NCBI GenBank assembly: GCA_037952775.1
Contig: JBANAY010000003.1
Location: forward strand, 9,362,001-9,426,000
Direction of reading: 5' to 3'
Length of the DNA stretch: 64,000 nucleotides
Source: Clonostachys chloroleuca
Lineage: Eukaryota; Ascomycota; Sordariomycetes; Hypocreales; Bionectriaceae
Positions within the stretch are counted from its first letter, which is position 1. Every line of letters begins with the position of its first letter. Positions 35,040 to 47,973 of the stretch are shown piece after piece. A program made the translations under genes and the position numbers. Below the pieces are notes generated by a model. That model had not been told where the DNA came from. It ran no database searches and saw nothing but the letters and a program-made list of their open reading frames with translations.

Positions 35040-35565
35040 GATGGAAATTCACCACGGTAATTTCACGACGCAGATATTCGGATTCTTGGATACATCTATT
35101 CCATCATGTGCCCGTATCGAGCGAAGAGAGTGTCTCTATTTGTAATCGTAAACGATCTATCACGTTCAAATCATCATGGCTGACGCCATTGCGGGGAAGG
35201 GGTTGCATCCGATCCCGCACCAGGACAATAATGAGCACCCTATTTTCCTTGAATCTATTTGTCACTCCTAATCGAGTCTCGTGGCGATCATGGTGACTTC
35301 CGAGCATCGGCTTTGCTGAATGCCGGGTGGAGATAGTGGTGAGTGCGGTACTCCTGAGGGAGGTAGCAAGACTCGATAACTGCGTCCATGCTGCTATTTC
35401 TCGCACAGATCCGTCAAAGAATTAGCCTGCCTGGGCTTAGATGGCTGGCTGGCTTGATCTCCGTGTATGCCCTGGATTCCCACTGCTTGATGTATAGCCA
35501 CTACGAGCCGGTATCCCCAGGGGCTGTCGTGCAGCCATTATACAACTTGGAGTCGCACGAGTCGA
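35040..35565. other. Intergenic, no gene recognised
   Basis: Promoter of the dioxygenase gene and 3' end of the regulator gene. Only short shadow frames are seen. Confidence 0.5.
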
Positions 35566-37860
35566 CTAATCGAACCGAACGCCGTCCATGCACGCCGTCC
35601 CTCCCATCAGCCTGTCAAACAAGGCCATGTCAACGCCTTGGAAGGCCCATTCATCCGCTTCATCCATCTCGCTGGAGCCGAGGTCGGCTTGCTGCTGGAG
35701 ATTGATATTATCGTTACAGTACATCATAGGTCGTTCATACTCGGACGCGCGCAGCTGCATGATCGGTTGTTGAGATGTAGCCTGGTCCAGCAAGGGCTGC
35801 CGAGAGATGGGGCCCTGTCGAGCAATCCGGACAATGCCAATGTACGGAATGCGCAAGTGAAGAGCTTCGCCCCCGGCTTGGTCGTCTTGTCTATCAATAT
35901 CATCCATGTCATCATCTCCATTTACGCTGCTGGTTGCATAGTTTACCCCTTCGGCTGCGTCTGCCTCGATGGCGAGCAGTCGTCGTATTAACCTGGCATT
36001 CTTGCCAGAGATGACGTCGTTGTTGGCGTTGCTGAGTATGTCCATTCTCTCCAGCGCCTGATTCAGCATGGAGAGGTCGCCTAGACGTTGGTGAGCAAGA
36101 AAATGGTTCGCTTCTGACCCATGGTGTGGGCATCGATGTGGGCTAGGAGAAGCGTCATGGCGGCTAGAAGCGCAAAGAAATCTACGGGCCGCGAGCAAGA
36201 AGACATCGGGTTGAAGGTCCGGTGTGCTATGAATCGTGTCATAATCTCCCGACCGGCATTCATGCAGGTAAATTTGGAGTTTTCCTCATGTTGGTTATTG
36301 TCTCCTATCCGCATCATGTGAGGAAGATGGAGTTGGATCAGCAACGCATAGTAGTAGACCTGGGCTGACAAGCGAAGTGTTTCTAAAAGAGTGTCGGGCG
36401 ATGCAGGAGTAAGGTTGAGGAAGTTCACAGGCCGCCAAAAGCTTCCCGGCATACTCTTTGAAACCATCAGTAGCTCGGCGTCGATTGCATGGGTGGTTGC
36501 GATGCCACCTGAGCTGAATTCACCCTCGTTGCGTTCTAGAACACGAGATGCGATCACTGTAAGAGATCTCTCAAACTTGCCCAAGGGAGGCTCGCGGGCC
36601 AAAACAGAACTAGCCCCGATACTCGTGTCAGGAGTGCCCTGCGGTAGACCGAGCAGGAGACTGAGGTAACGGTCCATGTAGATGATGCGGAACCACATAA
36701 ACTTGGGATCGGCATCCAGCGCCGGGTCGATGCGTTTCGGTGACGGAGTAGGAGAACGATGGAGGCCCATCAGCTGAGCAGCTGCCATTGCTCTACGATA
36801 GACGCCCCAAGCTCGTCGTAGATTACCACAATTTACTTCGTAGACACCCTCTAGCATAACGCAATAGAGATAGTCTATGGTCCCGCTCATCCCTTCTCTT
36901 GTAGTTACCCATGTTGTAGCAGTCGTCACGAAACGACTCATAAGAGTGTTCTGTGGCTCGGAAAGTGACCGGAGCTTCTCGCTGTACGGTGTCTGCAATG
37001 TGATGGCAAACAAGAGCATCATTCTCGCTAGACTCACTGGATGCCTGTGGGGGCCAGGGAGAGCCGGAGCCGCAACAGGCGTTGCCAGTGTCTCATATGT
37101 CAGCTTACTATGAGGTTGGGTGTTCATGATTTGTGTATATAGAGACGGCCGGGAGCTCTCCTTGAGGAGAATACGGGCGTCCTCGCCTCTTGGGAAAGCT
37201 CCGAGCAAGTGATGCACCGCGGTTTCATTGCCAACTCCGTTCCACTCAACACGCGAGTCCGGGACGAGGACGGACTCCGGCACAGACTCTCCATGCAAAC
37301 TCTGAGGAGACGTTAGAACCAACAGGCTACTCTAAGAAGCTAGGACCCGCAAGGACTATGGGACTACGTACCTGCACAGGTGTCAAAGGAAATGGAACCA
37401 GCTGCGCGGACACCGGTGAATCATTGGCCTGAGCTCTCGAGTCATCACCGCCCGACTGCCACTCTTGGCGTGGAGCTTGACTGGTCGCCGCAGCATGGGG
37501 ATTGGCCAGAAAGCCCTTGATGAAGTCTTCTACTCTCGCGATGCGCTCACCAAGCTGTTGGCCGCCGCTCCTGGTCGCCGCCGGGACCAAGTCCTCGGGC
37601 ATTTCCTGCGTGACACAGGGAACACGCCGGCGCAAACACCCATTGCAAGTTGTACCATCCTGCGAGGGAAAGATGCATCTGATTTTTCGTCGTTTGCACT
37701 CCCAGCATGACCGTGTTCCTTTCCGGATCTTCCTTCGTGTAGAGTCTTGTGGGGTTGCCATGGGAGAGGGGCCTTGACCCGGGGTGATGCTGTTCATCGT
37801 CGTCTGTCTGACACGAAGGGATCGATGGAGTATCCTCCAACGAAATGCGGGCGAGTTCAC
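35566..37860 (-). CDS. Zn2Cys6 transcription factor, probable cluster regulator (one-base break)
   Basis: Two exons (37860-37372, 37301-35566). The zinc cluster is SCWECKRRKIRC then TCNGCLRRRVPC (C52-C82), with a basic region before it. The middle homology domain has YEVNCGNLRRAWGVYRRAMA and KFMWFRIIYMDRYLSLLLGL. The frame changes within AHIDAHTMG / SEANHFLAHQRLGDLSMLNQ at a run of three C on the plus strand (36118-36120); one extra base gives 741 aa with no other defect. It is divergent from the MCT-type porter and 2.4 kb from the PKS gene end. Local control of the PKS cluster is the usual arrangement but is inferred. Mets at 37797 or 37761 are alternative starts. Confidence 0.78.
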
Positions 37861-38501
37861 GGAGTTCTGTTTACCAATTCGTCCACCGTAGCGGACGGAG
37901 GAGAGTCACGGCGGAAGGAAATGGGTTGATAATCAAGTCCGCCGTCGTCTCGGACGAAGCATCTGATCGGCATTGCTGACAAACCCCACATCCGATATTC
38001 CATTTGTATGATTGGTCACACTTCTCTTTATTCCGCCGTCGCGGGCGAAAATGCTTGGCGAGCTCCCCCCCCTGAACATATCTCCCTACATTGGTGTCTG
38101 CGTGTAACAGGCTGTTCATTCGGTGTGGCCCGATCGTAGTGAGACTCGTCGAATTTCCGAGAAATCCAAGCTGAATAATGTTCAGATATCGACAGTTAGA
38201 TCTGATCATTGTGATGGCGAAACAGTCCAAACTCTACATCAAGGTTTGGCTTTTGGATCTCGATAGCTGGCCTGCATTCAAACCTCTTTGTTAGCAATCT
38301 GTTAGATCCATTTCTCTTTTGACAAATCATCTCCGTATCGGCGGAAGCGTCCTGTTACTGCTTACAAATTTGCCCTTGGGAGAGCTTCCCAAATGGCGTG
38401 GTTGTAATAACGTAAACAAAGCCTCATATATACTCGACTTTAACGTGTAGTTCAAGGTACAGCACTGGAGACTCATCACTTGGATTTCTAATTACGGACT
38501 C
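37861..38501. promoter_or_regulatory. Divergent promoter of regulator and MFS porter
   Basis: An inverted pair ACGGCGGA (37908-37915) and TCCGCCGT (37938-37945) is followed by a related TCGGCGGA at 38338-38345. CGG-based elements of this kind are common targets of Zn2Cys6 proteins. A TATATA-like stretch lies at about 38424, some 75 bp before the porter start. Confidence 0.45.
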
Positions 38502-39926
38502 ATGATGGCTTCGGAAAAGCTTGACAATGCACCCCAGCCAGATCTGGAGCTGGCGACGGATGGCGACAAGTATATCAACGACGCCTCAAACGATACGATT
38601 AACGAAAGCTCCAAGAATACCGCCAACGGGACCTCCAAAGATGCCTCTAAAGATATCACCAAGGATGGAGTAGCCAAAAAACCGCCCGTACAAGCTGGCG
38701 GCCCTCCTGGAGCGCCTTCACCCCCTCCCGATGGCGGATTAGTTGCATGGCTCCAGGTCGCCTCGGGCTTCGTCCTATTCTTCAATACATGGGGTCTGAT
38801 CAGTGCTTTTGGTGTCTTTCAGGCGTACTATGAGTCTGGTGTGCTTTTCCAGGCCACTTCTTCTAACATCTCATGGATTGGATCCATCCAGTCCTTCCTC
38901 CTTCAATTCGCCGGACTGATCGCTGGACCACTCTATGATAGAGGTTACTTGCGACTTCTCCTTGTCACTGGAAGCTTCATGATCGTCTTTGGCCTGATGA
39001 TGCTGTCCTTGTGTACCGTGTATTGGCAGGCGTTGCTGGCACAGGCCTTTGTTATCGGCATTGGCGCTGGGCTGCTCTTTGTCCCAACAGTGTCGCTTCT
39101 CCCGACGTATTTCAGCACTCACATGGGCCTCGCTGTTGGAGTTGCCTCGTCCGGCTCCTCACTCGGCGGTGTCATCTACCCCATTGTGCTATACCGTCTG
39201 ATCGACCAGATCGGCTTCCCCTGGGCTGTGAGATGTCTCGGCTTCATCGCCCTTGCGACCTTCATCGTCCCCCTGGTTTTCATGCGCGTCAGAGTCCGTG
39301 TGCCAAAGCCACGAGCCATCGTTGACTGGTCCGCCTTCACCGACGTTCCATTTGCGACTTTCATGCTGGCCGTGCTCATCATCTTCATCGCCCAATGCGT
39401 GCTGCTCTTCTACATCTCCTTCTACCCGGTGAACCGCAGCCTCACCAACGAGTCCCTTGGATTCTATATGACGGCCATCTTCAACGCTGGATCGGTGCTG
39501 GGGCGCATCTTACCCAACGCCCTGTCTGATCGTATCGGTCCGTTCAACACCATGGGCCCCTTGACGTTGGTCTACGGCACAACAATTTGTTGTCTGTTAG
39601 CTGTGCACAATGCGGCTGGAATGGTTGTGGAAGGAATCGTCACGGGCTTTTTCAGTGGCATGGTCATTGCTCTACCACCTGTATGCTTCCGCATGCTCAC
39701 CAAGAATCCTTCTATGATCGGTACACGCATGGGTCAAGGGTTTGCCATCAGTGGATTGGGATTGCTGCTCGGAGGTCCTAGTGCGGGTGCCATCCTCGGG
39801 AGCAATGAGCCATTGAACTGGACGGGAATATGGCTCTATGGAGGTGTCTGTGGTTTAGTGGCTGGCTTGATTATTCTTGCTGTTCGCGTTATGAGAGCTG
39901 GATTCGCGCTGAAAGTGAAGGCATGA
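38502..39926 (+). CDS. MFS porter, monocarboxylate-transporter (MCT/SLC16-like) type
   Basis: A single exon of 474 aa. An acidic, Asn/Ser/Lys-rich cytosolic N terminus of about 70 residues precedes PPDGGLVAWLQVASGFVLFF, the signature of fungal MCT-type MFS proteins. About 12 membrane helices follow; the loop motif YDRGYLRLLLVTGSF and the central basic loop RVRVRVPKPR between helices 6 and 7 are visible. It should move a carboxylate or an aromatic acid across the plasma membrane or a vesicle membrane. Its place between the Zn2Cys6 regulator and the convergent PKS gene supports export or uptake of a pathway acid. Mets at 38502 and 38505 are both possible starts. Confidence 0.88.
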   Translation: MMASEKLDNAPQPDLELATDGDKYINDASNDTINESSKNTANGTSKDASKDITKDGVAKKPPVQAGGPPGAPSPPPDGGLVAWLQVASGFVLFFNTWGLISAFGVFQAYYESGVLFQATSSNISWIGSIQSFLLQFAGLIAGPLYDRGYLRLLLVTGSFMIVFGLMMLSLCTVYWQALLAQAFVIGIGAGLLFVPTVSLLPTYFSTHMGLAVGVASSGSSLGGVIYPIVLYRLIDQIGFPWAVRCLGFIALATFIVPLVFMRVRVRVPKPRAIVDWSAFTDVPFATFMLAVLIIFIAQCVLLFYISFYPVNRSLTNESLGFYMTAIFNAGSVLGRILPNALSDRIGPFNTMGPLTLVYGTTICCLLAVHNAAGMVVEGIVTGFFSGMVIALPPVCFRMLTKNPSMIGTRMGQGFAISGLGLLLGGPSAGAILGSNEPLNWTGIWLYGGVCGLVAGLIILAVRVMRAGFALKVKA

Positions 39927-40253
39927 TATGCAATTGAACCAACAGCGAAACCAGGAGTAGCTACACCAATAGCCGTATTCGGATGTCGACACTGAGCTTT
40001 CCCCATATAAATTGCTATTCTATTCTAAGGAGATGAGACTTAGCATTAAACATGATACCCTTTGACGCGAGGGAGGCATATTATTCTTGTATTGTTTTGT
40101 TAGGTCGAACAGTCTGTTTTATTTTTTATTTATTTTTATTTAATATTTCTACGATAGCTCACTGGAAAAGGAGATGAGGGGTGAAACAGAAAATAAAGAC
40201 TGAGTTCTTCTGATTTTCAATCTACCAGATTCTTTCCTGGAATCTACAGATAA
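39927..40253. other. Convergent 3' spacer
   Basis: AT-rich, T-rich sequence between the porter and PKS stop codons, as expected for two 3' untranslated regions. Confidence 0.6.
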
Positions 40254-43200
40254 TCAAACACTTGAACAAATAAAATCATAAGCTCTCACAGTGGCTTTCC
40301 AGCCATCCGACTCAGGATCGCTACTCAAATCGCATATATGAGGAGCCCCCTCCAGAAGCACCAGACCAGTCTTGATACCTCGTTCAAGCATCGCTTGATA
40401 CGTAGTGTTACTCTGCTGCCACGGAATCAGATCGTCAGATGTGCCGTGAACGAAAAAGGTAGGAACATTGTAGTCGCCCAGATCAATGTGAGCACGCGGA
40501 CTATGTGCCTTGATAGTTTCGACAGAAGGCTGTGGAAGCTTGCTCCAGTCCTCCACGTCCGGGTGTTTCTCCGTGGCCGTCTTGCGACTAGGCAAGCCAT
40601 TCATAATCACAGGCAGGGTTTGGGCCTTCCAGTTGATGTGAAAGACAATCCGGCATCTCGCATCGTCTTGGCTGCGTGGGTCGGCAATGGGTTCTTCCCA
40701 AGCTCCAACCATCTCATAGTTGGTAATCGCTTCATCCTCCACACCTTCGAGAACATCATACTGTAGCCCCTTGTACGGTGCCCCATTAGGGTATATGGGG
40801 TTCTGCCACCAGGGATCCTCGTAGTCGGTCGGGGCATAGAAGGCAAGAATGGCAGCTGGTGGTGGAAGGCCTCGTTGAGGCGCTGTCCAGGCCAAAGACA
40901 TAGCAAGCTGTCCTCCAGAAGACCATCCTACGACGACCACCTTCTCCCCATCGATTTCGACTCCTAGTTGCGGAAGATTGAGGTGAGGTAGCTGGTTGCG
41001 AGCCCACTCAAGAGCATCACATACATCTGTCATGGCTCCCTCGGCAAGCGGAACTTCTGGACAAAGCCTATAATCTAGACTGACCGGAAGAAACCCTTTG
41101 TTAAGCAAGAGACGCGTCTGTGCTGGCCTGATATCCTTTCTGCTGAATAGCATATGGCTACCCCCATGAATCATTAACGCTATTGGATTGTTAGCTATAT
41201 AGACATCAACAAGTGAAGAGGCTTACCTACCAATGGGTATTTTCTTCTTTTGGATCGGAGCCTCATCATCGATGATGGGGCAGTAGATGTCGGCATGAAT
41301 CTTCTGGCTCCCAATCGTTTTATAAACCACAGTCTCAATTGAAGCTTTCACGGACTTGCCAACAACCACTGGCTTGACTTGGGTGGGAAATGCTGAGATC
41401 ACGCGAACCGTTTTCGACTCCGGTGTCACACCTTCACTCCAAGACACCTCTCCAAAACCTGCAGCTTTCATCCTTCGCTCCCAGTCTTTCTCATCAATTA
41501 GTGCGTGCTGACGGCCGTCTTCGAACAACCACCATCCCTCAAAGAGCCCAACAACAATGTCGAGCCAATACATATTCTTGGTAATCTCAATCAAGGAAAG
41601 GAACCCATCGTCCCGAAGCATTTTACGGATGTGTTTGAGTGATACTTCAAGATTCCTAGTAGCGTGAATACAGTTGGTCGCAATGATGCAATGAAAGGCG
41701 CCTTCAAAATCTGGCTTAGGAGGTTGTTCAATATCTAGGACATCGAACGAAATATCATTCATGCCCTTGAATTGCTTTGATGCGGCGGTTACTAACGACG
41801 AGCTGAGATCGGTGAAGATGTACTCAAAGTCAATACCCGCGGCCCTCAGCACACTGAGGAGGTATCTAGTCGTGCCGCCTGTTCCCGCACCAATCTCGAG
41901 GATTCTAAACTTGCCCGTGCCGGTTGAGTTGGTGAATGCTTTGAGTAGAAAACTACCGAGGACCAGCGTGGGGGTTCGTAGAAGGGGCCAGAACTCGTAC
42001 ATCTCTTCCAGCGTCTTCTTGTTCTCACGGTTGCCGAAGACGACTTGGATGCCCTCCTTGTCGCCTCGTAGGCAGGCCGCCATTTCCGATCCGACGGCAC
42101 GTACAAGCTTGTTGACACTGGCGTGCTGTGGAAACAAGTCTTTGGTTTGATTGTAAATGGATTCAGCAGATTCGGGATCAACAGGAACCTTGGTCCGGGT
42201 AAAAGCCCCGGCGCTTTCTTTAATAAGTTTCCCATCCTCAAGGACACGATACAATTGGCGTGCCAATTGCGAATGTTTGCTAAGAGCACTGATCTGCGGA
42301 ACTTGGCCACCATTTGGAATATTCCGGACATCGCATCCCAAGTCAGCAAATGCTTCCACAACGTAGGCCAAGACCAGACGTGCTTGATGAGGGTACGCTT
42401 TCTCCCAGAAACCAACAGCTTGCGTGGTTTCCGCTAGATGATCATATCTCAGGCGCGTTGCCTCAAACGAGTCATAGGCAGAGATAATAGTAGGCTTATC
42501 CGTGGGTTTCATCTCTTTTGGTCTCTCCCCTTCCAAGCCGCCTATTCCCGGCGTTGTCACCCTAGTGACTGGCGTTGACTGCGTATCAGATGACGAGGCT
42601 CTAGCAGAATCACTGTCGTCATTTTCGTCGTCTTCTGCCTCTTCGCCGCCCAGGCCTAGCTTTTCATCGACGTGAGCGACGATTGCTTTGAGATTTGGGA
42701 AGAATAAAAAGCTTGATAGATCAATGGTAACTCCCATCGCCGCCCGGATATCGTTCAGCACCTCGGTTGCCATGAGCGAGTCAACTCCAAGATCATCCAG
42801 TGTAGAGTCATCCTTCAAATCATCAACTGGCACGTCAGTCACGTTGGAAATTATCTGGAAAAGCTCGTGTCGTTTACCAACTAATTTTCGAGCAGAGGGC
42901 GTGGAGGTAGATTGCTCCGTTGAGTGAGTATACGCTTCAGTCTCCTTTCTATCGTCTGCGGTCTCAATGTTTCTGGTCGACTTGGACTTGTTGACACTTT
43001 TCAACACGCGAGCCAAAAGGTTCTGAGACATCTTAGAGAACTGGAAGCCGAAAGCAGCCATAACCATCTTCTTGGTTCTGGAATCAAAGATGTAAGCGTC
43101 TGCTGTGGCATCAGTTTCTCCGCCCTCGCTCATGGTGGAATACACGAGCCATTCCCCAGCATCAGGGTCGAAGCCACCGCCGATCTCGATATGCTCAATC

Positions 43201-46200
43201 TTATTACAGACGAAGACATCATCCATGCTTGGATTATTGAAATAGTTGACTAGAAATCCAGCAAACTGCATAAAGCTATCAGTCATGGGTGTGTCACAAA
43301 GGCGTTGATCTTTGGGATCGTCTGCTGGGGGTGTGATTCTAACGATTCCGGCAGCCTCTAAGCCCACGCAAGACACAGATTTAATACCCTGGAAAGGTTT
43401 TCCATAGTATACAACAGTATTGAATGCTCGATAGACATGCTTGCCTTGCATCTTCTCTGCATCCGGGTGGTTCATCACGTTTTGATATCTCCGGTGGCCC
43501 GTCAAGGTCTCAAACCGCTCGAAATCTCTTGTGGATTGTTTGTCGTCACGTTTCTTAAGATAGACCTTGCCGGTAGAATGCTCGAAAGGCTCAGCGCCCT
43601 GGATGTCCGTGTCTTGTGTTGTGATACGAAATGACCAAGAAGGGCTGGCAGTATCGAGTTTGCTCAGCAGAAGTGTGATCTTTTTGCCGGTGCTTGAGCC
43701 AATTGGTGAAGCCATGAAAAGATCATCAACTGTTGGGACATATGAGAAGGCCTCAACATCATTTTCAAGGAAGAGGGCTGCGCGAGACACAACCTCGTAG
43801 TATAGGGAAGCAGGGGCGAGGGTTTGTCCAGCCATCACATGCCCGCCCAGCATTGTTCGGAAGCGATCGGCGCGAGGATCAATTTGGAAAACGGCCTCCA
43901 TTTTGGATGCATCCTGGAAGTCAACGAATTTCAATAGCGTTGGAGGATCTGTGGCATTTTCTTTCTGTTTCACGGTCTCATCGTTTGCGACCGAACCTCT
44001 TCCGGTGAATCCAAGCCAATGACGAGTCTTTTCGAATTGGATAGGGGGTAGACTCAAGTAGCTGAAGTCTTGCTTCTGGATTCGGTGGAATGGCCAGTAT
44101 TGTGTGGAATAACCCTTTCTCCAGAGGTCAACCGTGATATCAGCTAACGAGTCTTGTGCATTTGCAGAAGTGAGTTGAGGGGAATAAAAGCTGTGGCCCC
44201 GAGGATCTCCAACAGACCCTTTGACAAGTTGCATAACTGAAGAACCGCGCCCTGCTTCTATCCACGTACACTTTGAGAACTGAGATGTCAATCTTTCCAC
44301 GGCTTGTTGAAAGAATACTGGTTGTCTTGTATGCTTTGAAACGATGCTGAATTCCGGTTGGGCTTTGGTCTCATGTTCGTCGGTTGTTTCAAGCTGGATT
44401 TGCGTATCCCTCCATTGTAACTGCTGAGCTAAAGACTCGAGATGAGACAACATAGGTTCAGTAAACTGTGAATGGAAACCATTTGTGACATTCAACCTCT
44501 TGGTGCGGATCGAGTCCCGAAGGTATGGAGAACTAGCAACGTGCGACTGCAAGAGTTGAATAGAGTGCGCAGAACCCACGACAACATGACTCTTTGGTCC
44601 GTTATAACATGCTATCTCGGCATAAAAACTTTCTTCTTTCGCTTCTAGAGTCTGGATTATTTCTTCCACTGTCTTGCGATCGGCAGTTATGAACAACATG
44701 GAGCCAGCCTCAGACCCCCAGTGCTGCTGCATCAGAGACGCTCGGCCTGAGACTAACGCCAACGCATCGAACAGGGAGAGTGCACCAGACACACATAAAG
44801 CCGTGAGCTGACCAAAGCTGTGTCCGACAACAGCACTAATCTTTAGTCCACATTCGATCCAAGCTTTGGCAGAAGCATACTGGACCGCAAACAAGGATGT
44901 GTGTAGAGTGACTAGATTTCTCAATGGTCTTGTCTCGAAAATAGAGGGGTAGAGGCTCTCTAGTCCGGATGAGATTACCCACTCGTCGATGGAATCCAAA
45001 TGCTTCCGGAATATCTTGGCTGAATTGTAGATTTCTCGCGAGAGACCAATATATTCGCTCTCTTGACCTCCAAATACGAGCACGACAGGATTGCTTGCCT
45101 CCGTTGGGGTTATTCCTGACCCACCAGCGGCAGCTTGAAGTTTGGCCTCCAGATCCGAAATGCTGTTCACTGCCGTAGATAATGCGAAAGGCAACGAATG
45201 GTTACCTCTATCGGCGAGACTGAAAGAAAGAGATGCTAGGATGTTTTCCCGACGGTATACTGATTCAGAGTCGTCTAGCCAAGACAAGAGTTTCTGACAG
45301 TATCGTGACAGACCATTCGAAGATCCGGCGGATATAAAGATCGGATACTTTGAAAAGGATGCAGGGTCATCATTAGACATAGGGTCTGACATTTGTCGAA
45401 CAATGACAGCAGAGTTGCTGCCAGCTGCCCCATAGCTGTTTACACAAGCTATAAGTGAAGATGCCTCCCATGGTATTTCTTTTCGAGAAATGGACATCTG
45501 ATGCTGATCAAAAGCTGGGAGCTTTGGATTCAGAGACTTGAAGCTTGCTTGGGCTGTTATCTTTCGATGTCTCATCATCAGCAGCACTTTGATAAGGCCA
45601 GCTACACCGGCTGTAGCCTCAGTATGGCCAATGTTCCCCTTAATCGAGCCAAAATGGAGAACAGAATCTCGGGTAGGTCCACCGAACGCGTCACGGATAC
45701 TGCGAACTTCAATTGGATCTCCGACCCCAGCTTTGGAAGTCAGATAGTCAGTGAAAATGAGCAACGACGGTCCTGCGGATGGCTATACTTACTTCCTGTA
45801 CCATGGGCTTCAACGTACGTCACGGACTCCGGCTGCACATTCCCTAGTTCCATAACTTTCTGGTAAAGCTCGACTTGAGACCCTGAATATGGGGCGGTGA
45901 TGTGACTGAAATTATGATTTTGATTCGCGGCAGATCCCACAACGACACCGAGGATGTCATCCTTGGCGTCGATTGCATCTTTAAGGGGCTTCAACACAAC
46001 CACTGCCACCGCTTCGCCACGGCAATAGCCATCTGCATCAGCATCGAAAGGTTTACACTGGCCAGATGGACTAAGAAACCCGGCAGCAGATAAATTCTGA
46101 TAATCAAAGGGACTGGAGATGACATTGGTGCCGCCAGCGATGGCCCTAGAGCATTCCCCTGACCAAATTGCTCGACAAGCAGTGTTGATAGCCACAAGGG

Positions 46201-47973
46201 ACGACGAGCAAGCCGTATCAATTGTCAATGACGGACCGGTCCAGCCGAAGTAGTGACTCATACAGCCACTGAGGTAGCATCTCGAAGTCCCAACTGTGGC
46301 ATAGGCGGTGCCAGCGTGGCATGATAAATTATCATAGTAGTTGTTCATCACGGCGCCAATGTAGCAGCCATAGTCGAGGGGTTCAGAGCCGGCCGAAGGA
46401 CCAAAGTAGCCCGCGGACTCCAACGCCTCATAGATTACTTCAAGCAGGATTCTCTGCTGTGGATCCCATGCGACTGCTTCTCGGGACGACTTCTTGAAGA
46501 ATTTGTGATCGAAGGCATCCGGGTTGTTCAAAAAGTTCCCCCACCACTTGGTGTTCTCGTGATCTCCAGTCTGAGGTAGATGAAGTCGTTCCACAGGAGC
46601 GGGCTCAACCGTTGTTCTTTCCTCAATGATAAGTTTCCACAACTCATCGACGGAGTCTGCTCCAGGGAATCTCCCAGCCATCCCGACAATTGCAATAGAG
46701 TGGGATGGGTACTTCGACAAGTCCTCGTGGCTCTCCACATCGTGGATATCGGCGATGCCATTCGCTATTCCATTAATGTTCTCATGATTACTGGGAGAGC
46801 TGGTCACGAGATTTGTGCCAGATAACTCAGTAGAGCCCAGGTTCATTAATTGAGCCCCGGAATCTCGAAATAAGGACTTCGGAATGAAGTAGCCATTTCC
46901 CGCAATAGCGATTGTCTGGTTGAGCCCGTTGATGTCTTGGAGTGAGCGGCTCAACGTCTTGTACCAGTCTGCAACATTCAAGAGCGTGTTTTGCAGGGCA
47001 AAACGAGACAAAGAACCTTTCTCGAGTTGCTCTCCAGCAACAGTGTCTCTGACCGGGACTAGGAGTGTGCTTGCATCGCCGAAATGGGAATCTTTGAAAA
47101 GCGGTTCAAATTTGATAAGCTTCTCAGCTACGAGTCTGTAGTCGGCGGTGTGAAAACGGCCTTGGACATGGACAGGACTTGTTCTCATATCGTTCTCTCT
47201 GGCCTTGTAGATTAGACTTTCTATGTCAGAAGCCTTGGCCGTGACAGTCACGCTTGCTTCGTCATTGATGCTTGAAATATATGCCTAATAGAAGTCAGAC
47301 AAAGCCGTCTTGCTAGGAATCATTTACTTGCCGTTGAGATAGACTTGATCAAATTCAGAACATCATCCTTGCTTCTGGCGTTGCCTTCTTTCCATCGAAT
47401 AGCAACAGCCTTGTATTCCGTAGGCTGTGAAGAATACGCGCCATCACGGTCAACATAGGCCCCGATGCATACAGCAAGACGAACGGCACTGGCGAATACA
47501 GTACCGAGATCTTCTTCTCTACTCGAACTAGCAACGGCAATAGCACTGAGAAATCCAACACAAAAGCCTTGTATTCCTCCCACTTTAACACCTTCCAATA
47601 CCTTGCGGTGACCGTCAGCGCCAACGCGGTTGAGATATTGGGTGTACTGTGTAATTTGTAAGAGTATAGTGACGGGAAGAACGAAATGATTGGGTAGATG
47701 TGTCTCATCCAGAGAAAAGGGCCTGCCTTCTCGGACCCAATGTCCAAGTAGACCAAGATATTTGATCCCAGGAACACTTTGTAAATCCGGGTCAAATCTT
47801 GTCAACTCTTGCCAAAATCGAGGTAGATCGTTCACCGCTTCGACAAGAGTAGACAAAAACTTGTTACTAGTCAACTCAGTGCGAACTTGGTCGAGGACTT
47901 GTGGAGATGGGAATTCCGTTTGGGGCCCAAATAGGAGAAGTGAAGGAAGTGTATCTCCCATGATTGAAGTCAC
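40254..47973 (-). CDS. Non-reducing polyketide synthase, SAT-KS-MAT-PT-ACP-CMeT-TE
   Basis: Four exons (47973-47332, 47284-45793, 45730-41231, 41179-40254) give 2519 aa. Order: SAT (GFCVG, Cys138); KS from about 409 with DTACSSS (Cys573), EAHGTGTG and KGNIGHTEA; MAT with GHSFGQ (Ser1016); PT with GGHVMAG (His1342) and PMTDSFMQFAG (Asp1529); one ACP with LGVDSLM (Ser1696); an acidic linker; C-methyltransferase with LEIGAGTGG (about 1989-1997); C-terminal alpha/beta-hydrolase with HGGSHM, GWSSGG (Ser2298), HGTSDDLIP and APHICD. No reducing domains. This is the layout of synthases of methylorsellinate and dimethylorsellinate. It would build a short C-methylated aromatic acid from acetyl and malonyl units and release it by the TE. 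The first intron is GC-AG. All key residues are present. Confidence 0.95.
47285..47331 (-). other. GC-AG intron in the PKS gene
   Basis: The SAT exon and the next exon can be joined in frame only with a GC donor (GCAAGT) and the acceptor TTAG. The nearby GTAAAT donor would shift the frame by one base. GCAAGT is the recognised consensus of the minor GC-AG class. The total coding length becomes 7560 nt, divisible by three. Confidence 0.65.

Noticed and set aside
40254..47973. DMOA-meroterpenoid cluster
   Set aside because: No prenyltransferase, terpene cyclase or flavin epoxidase gene is visible in the window, although the PKS layout would fit.
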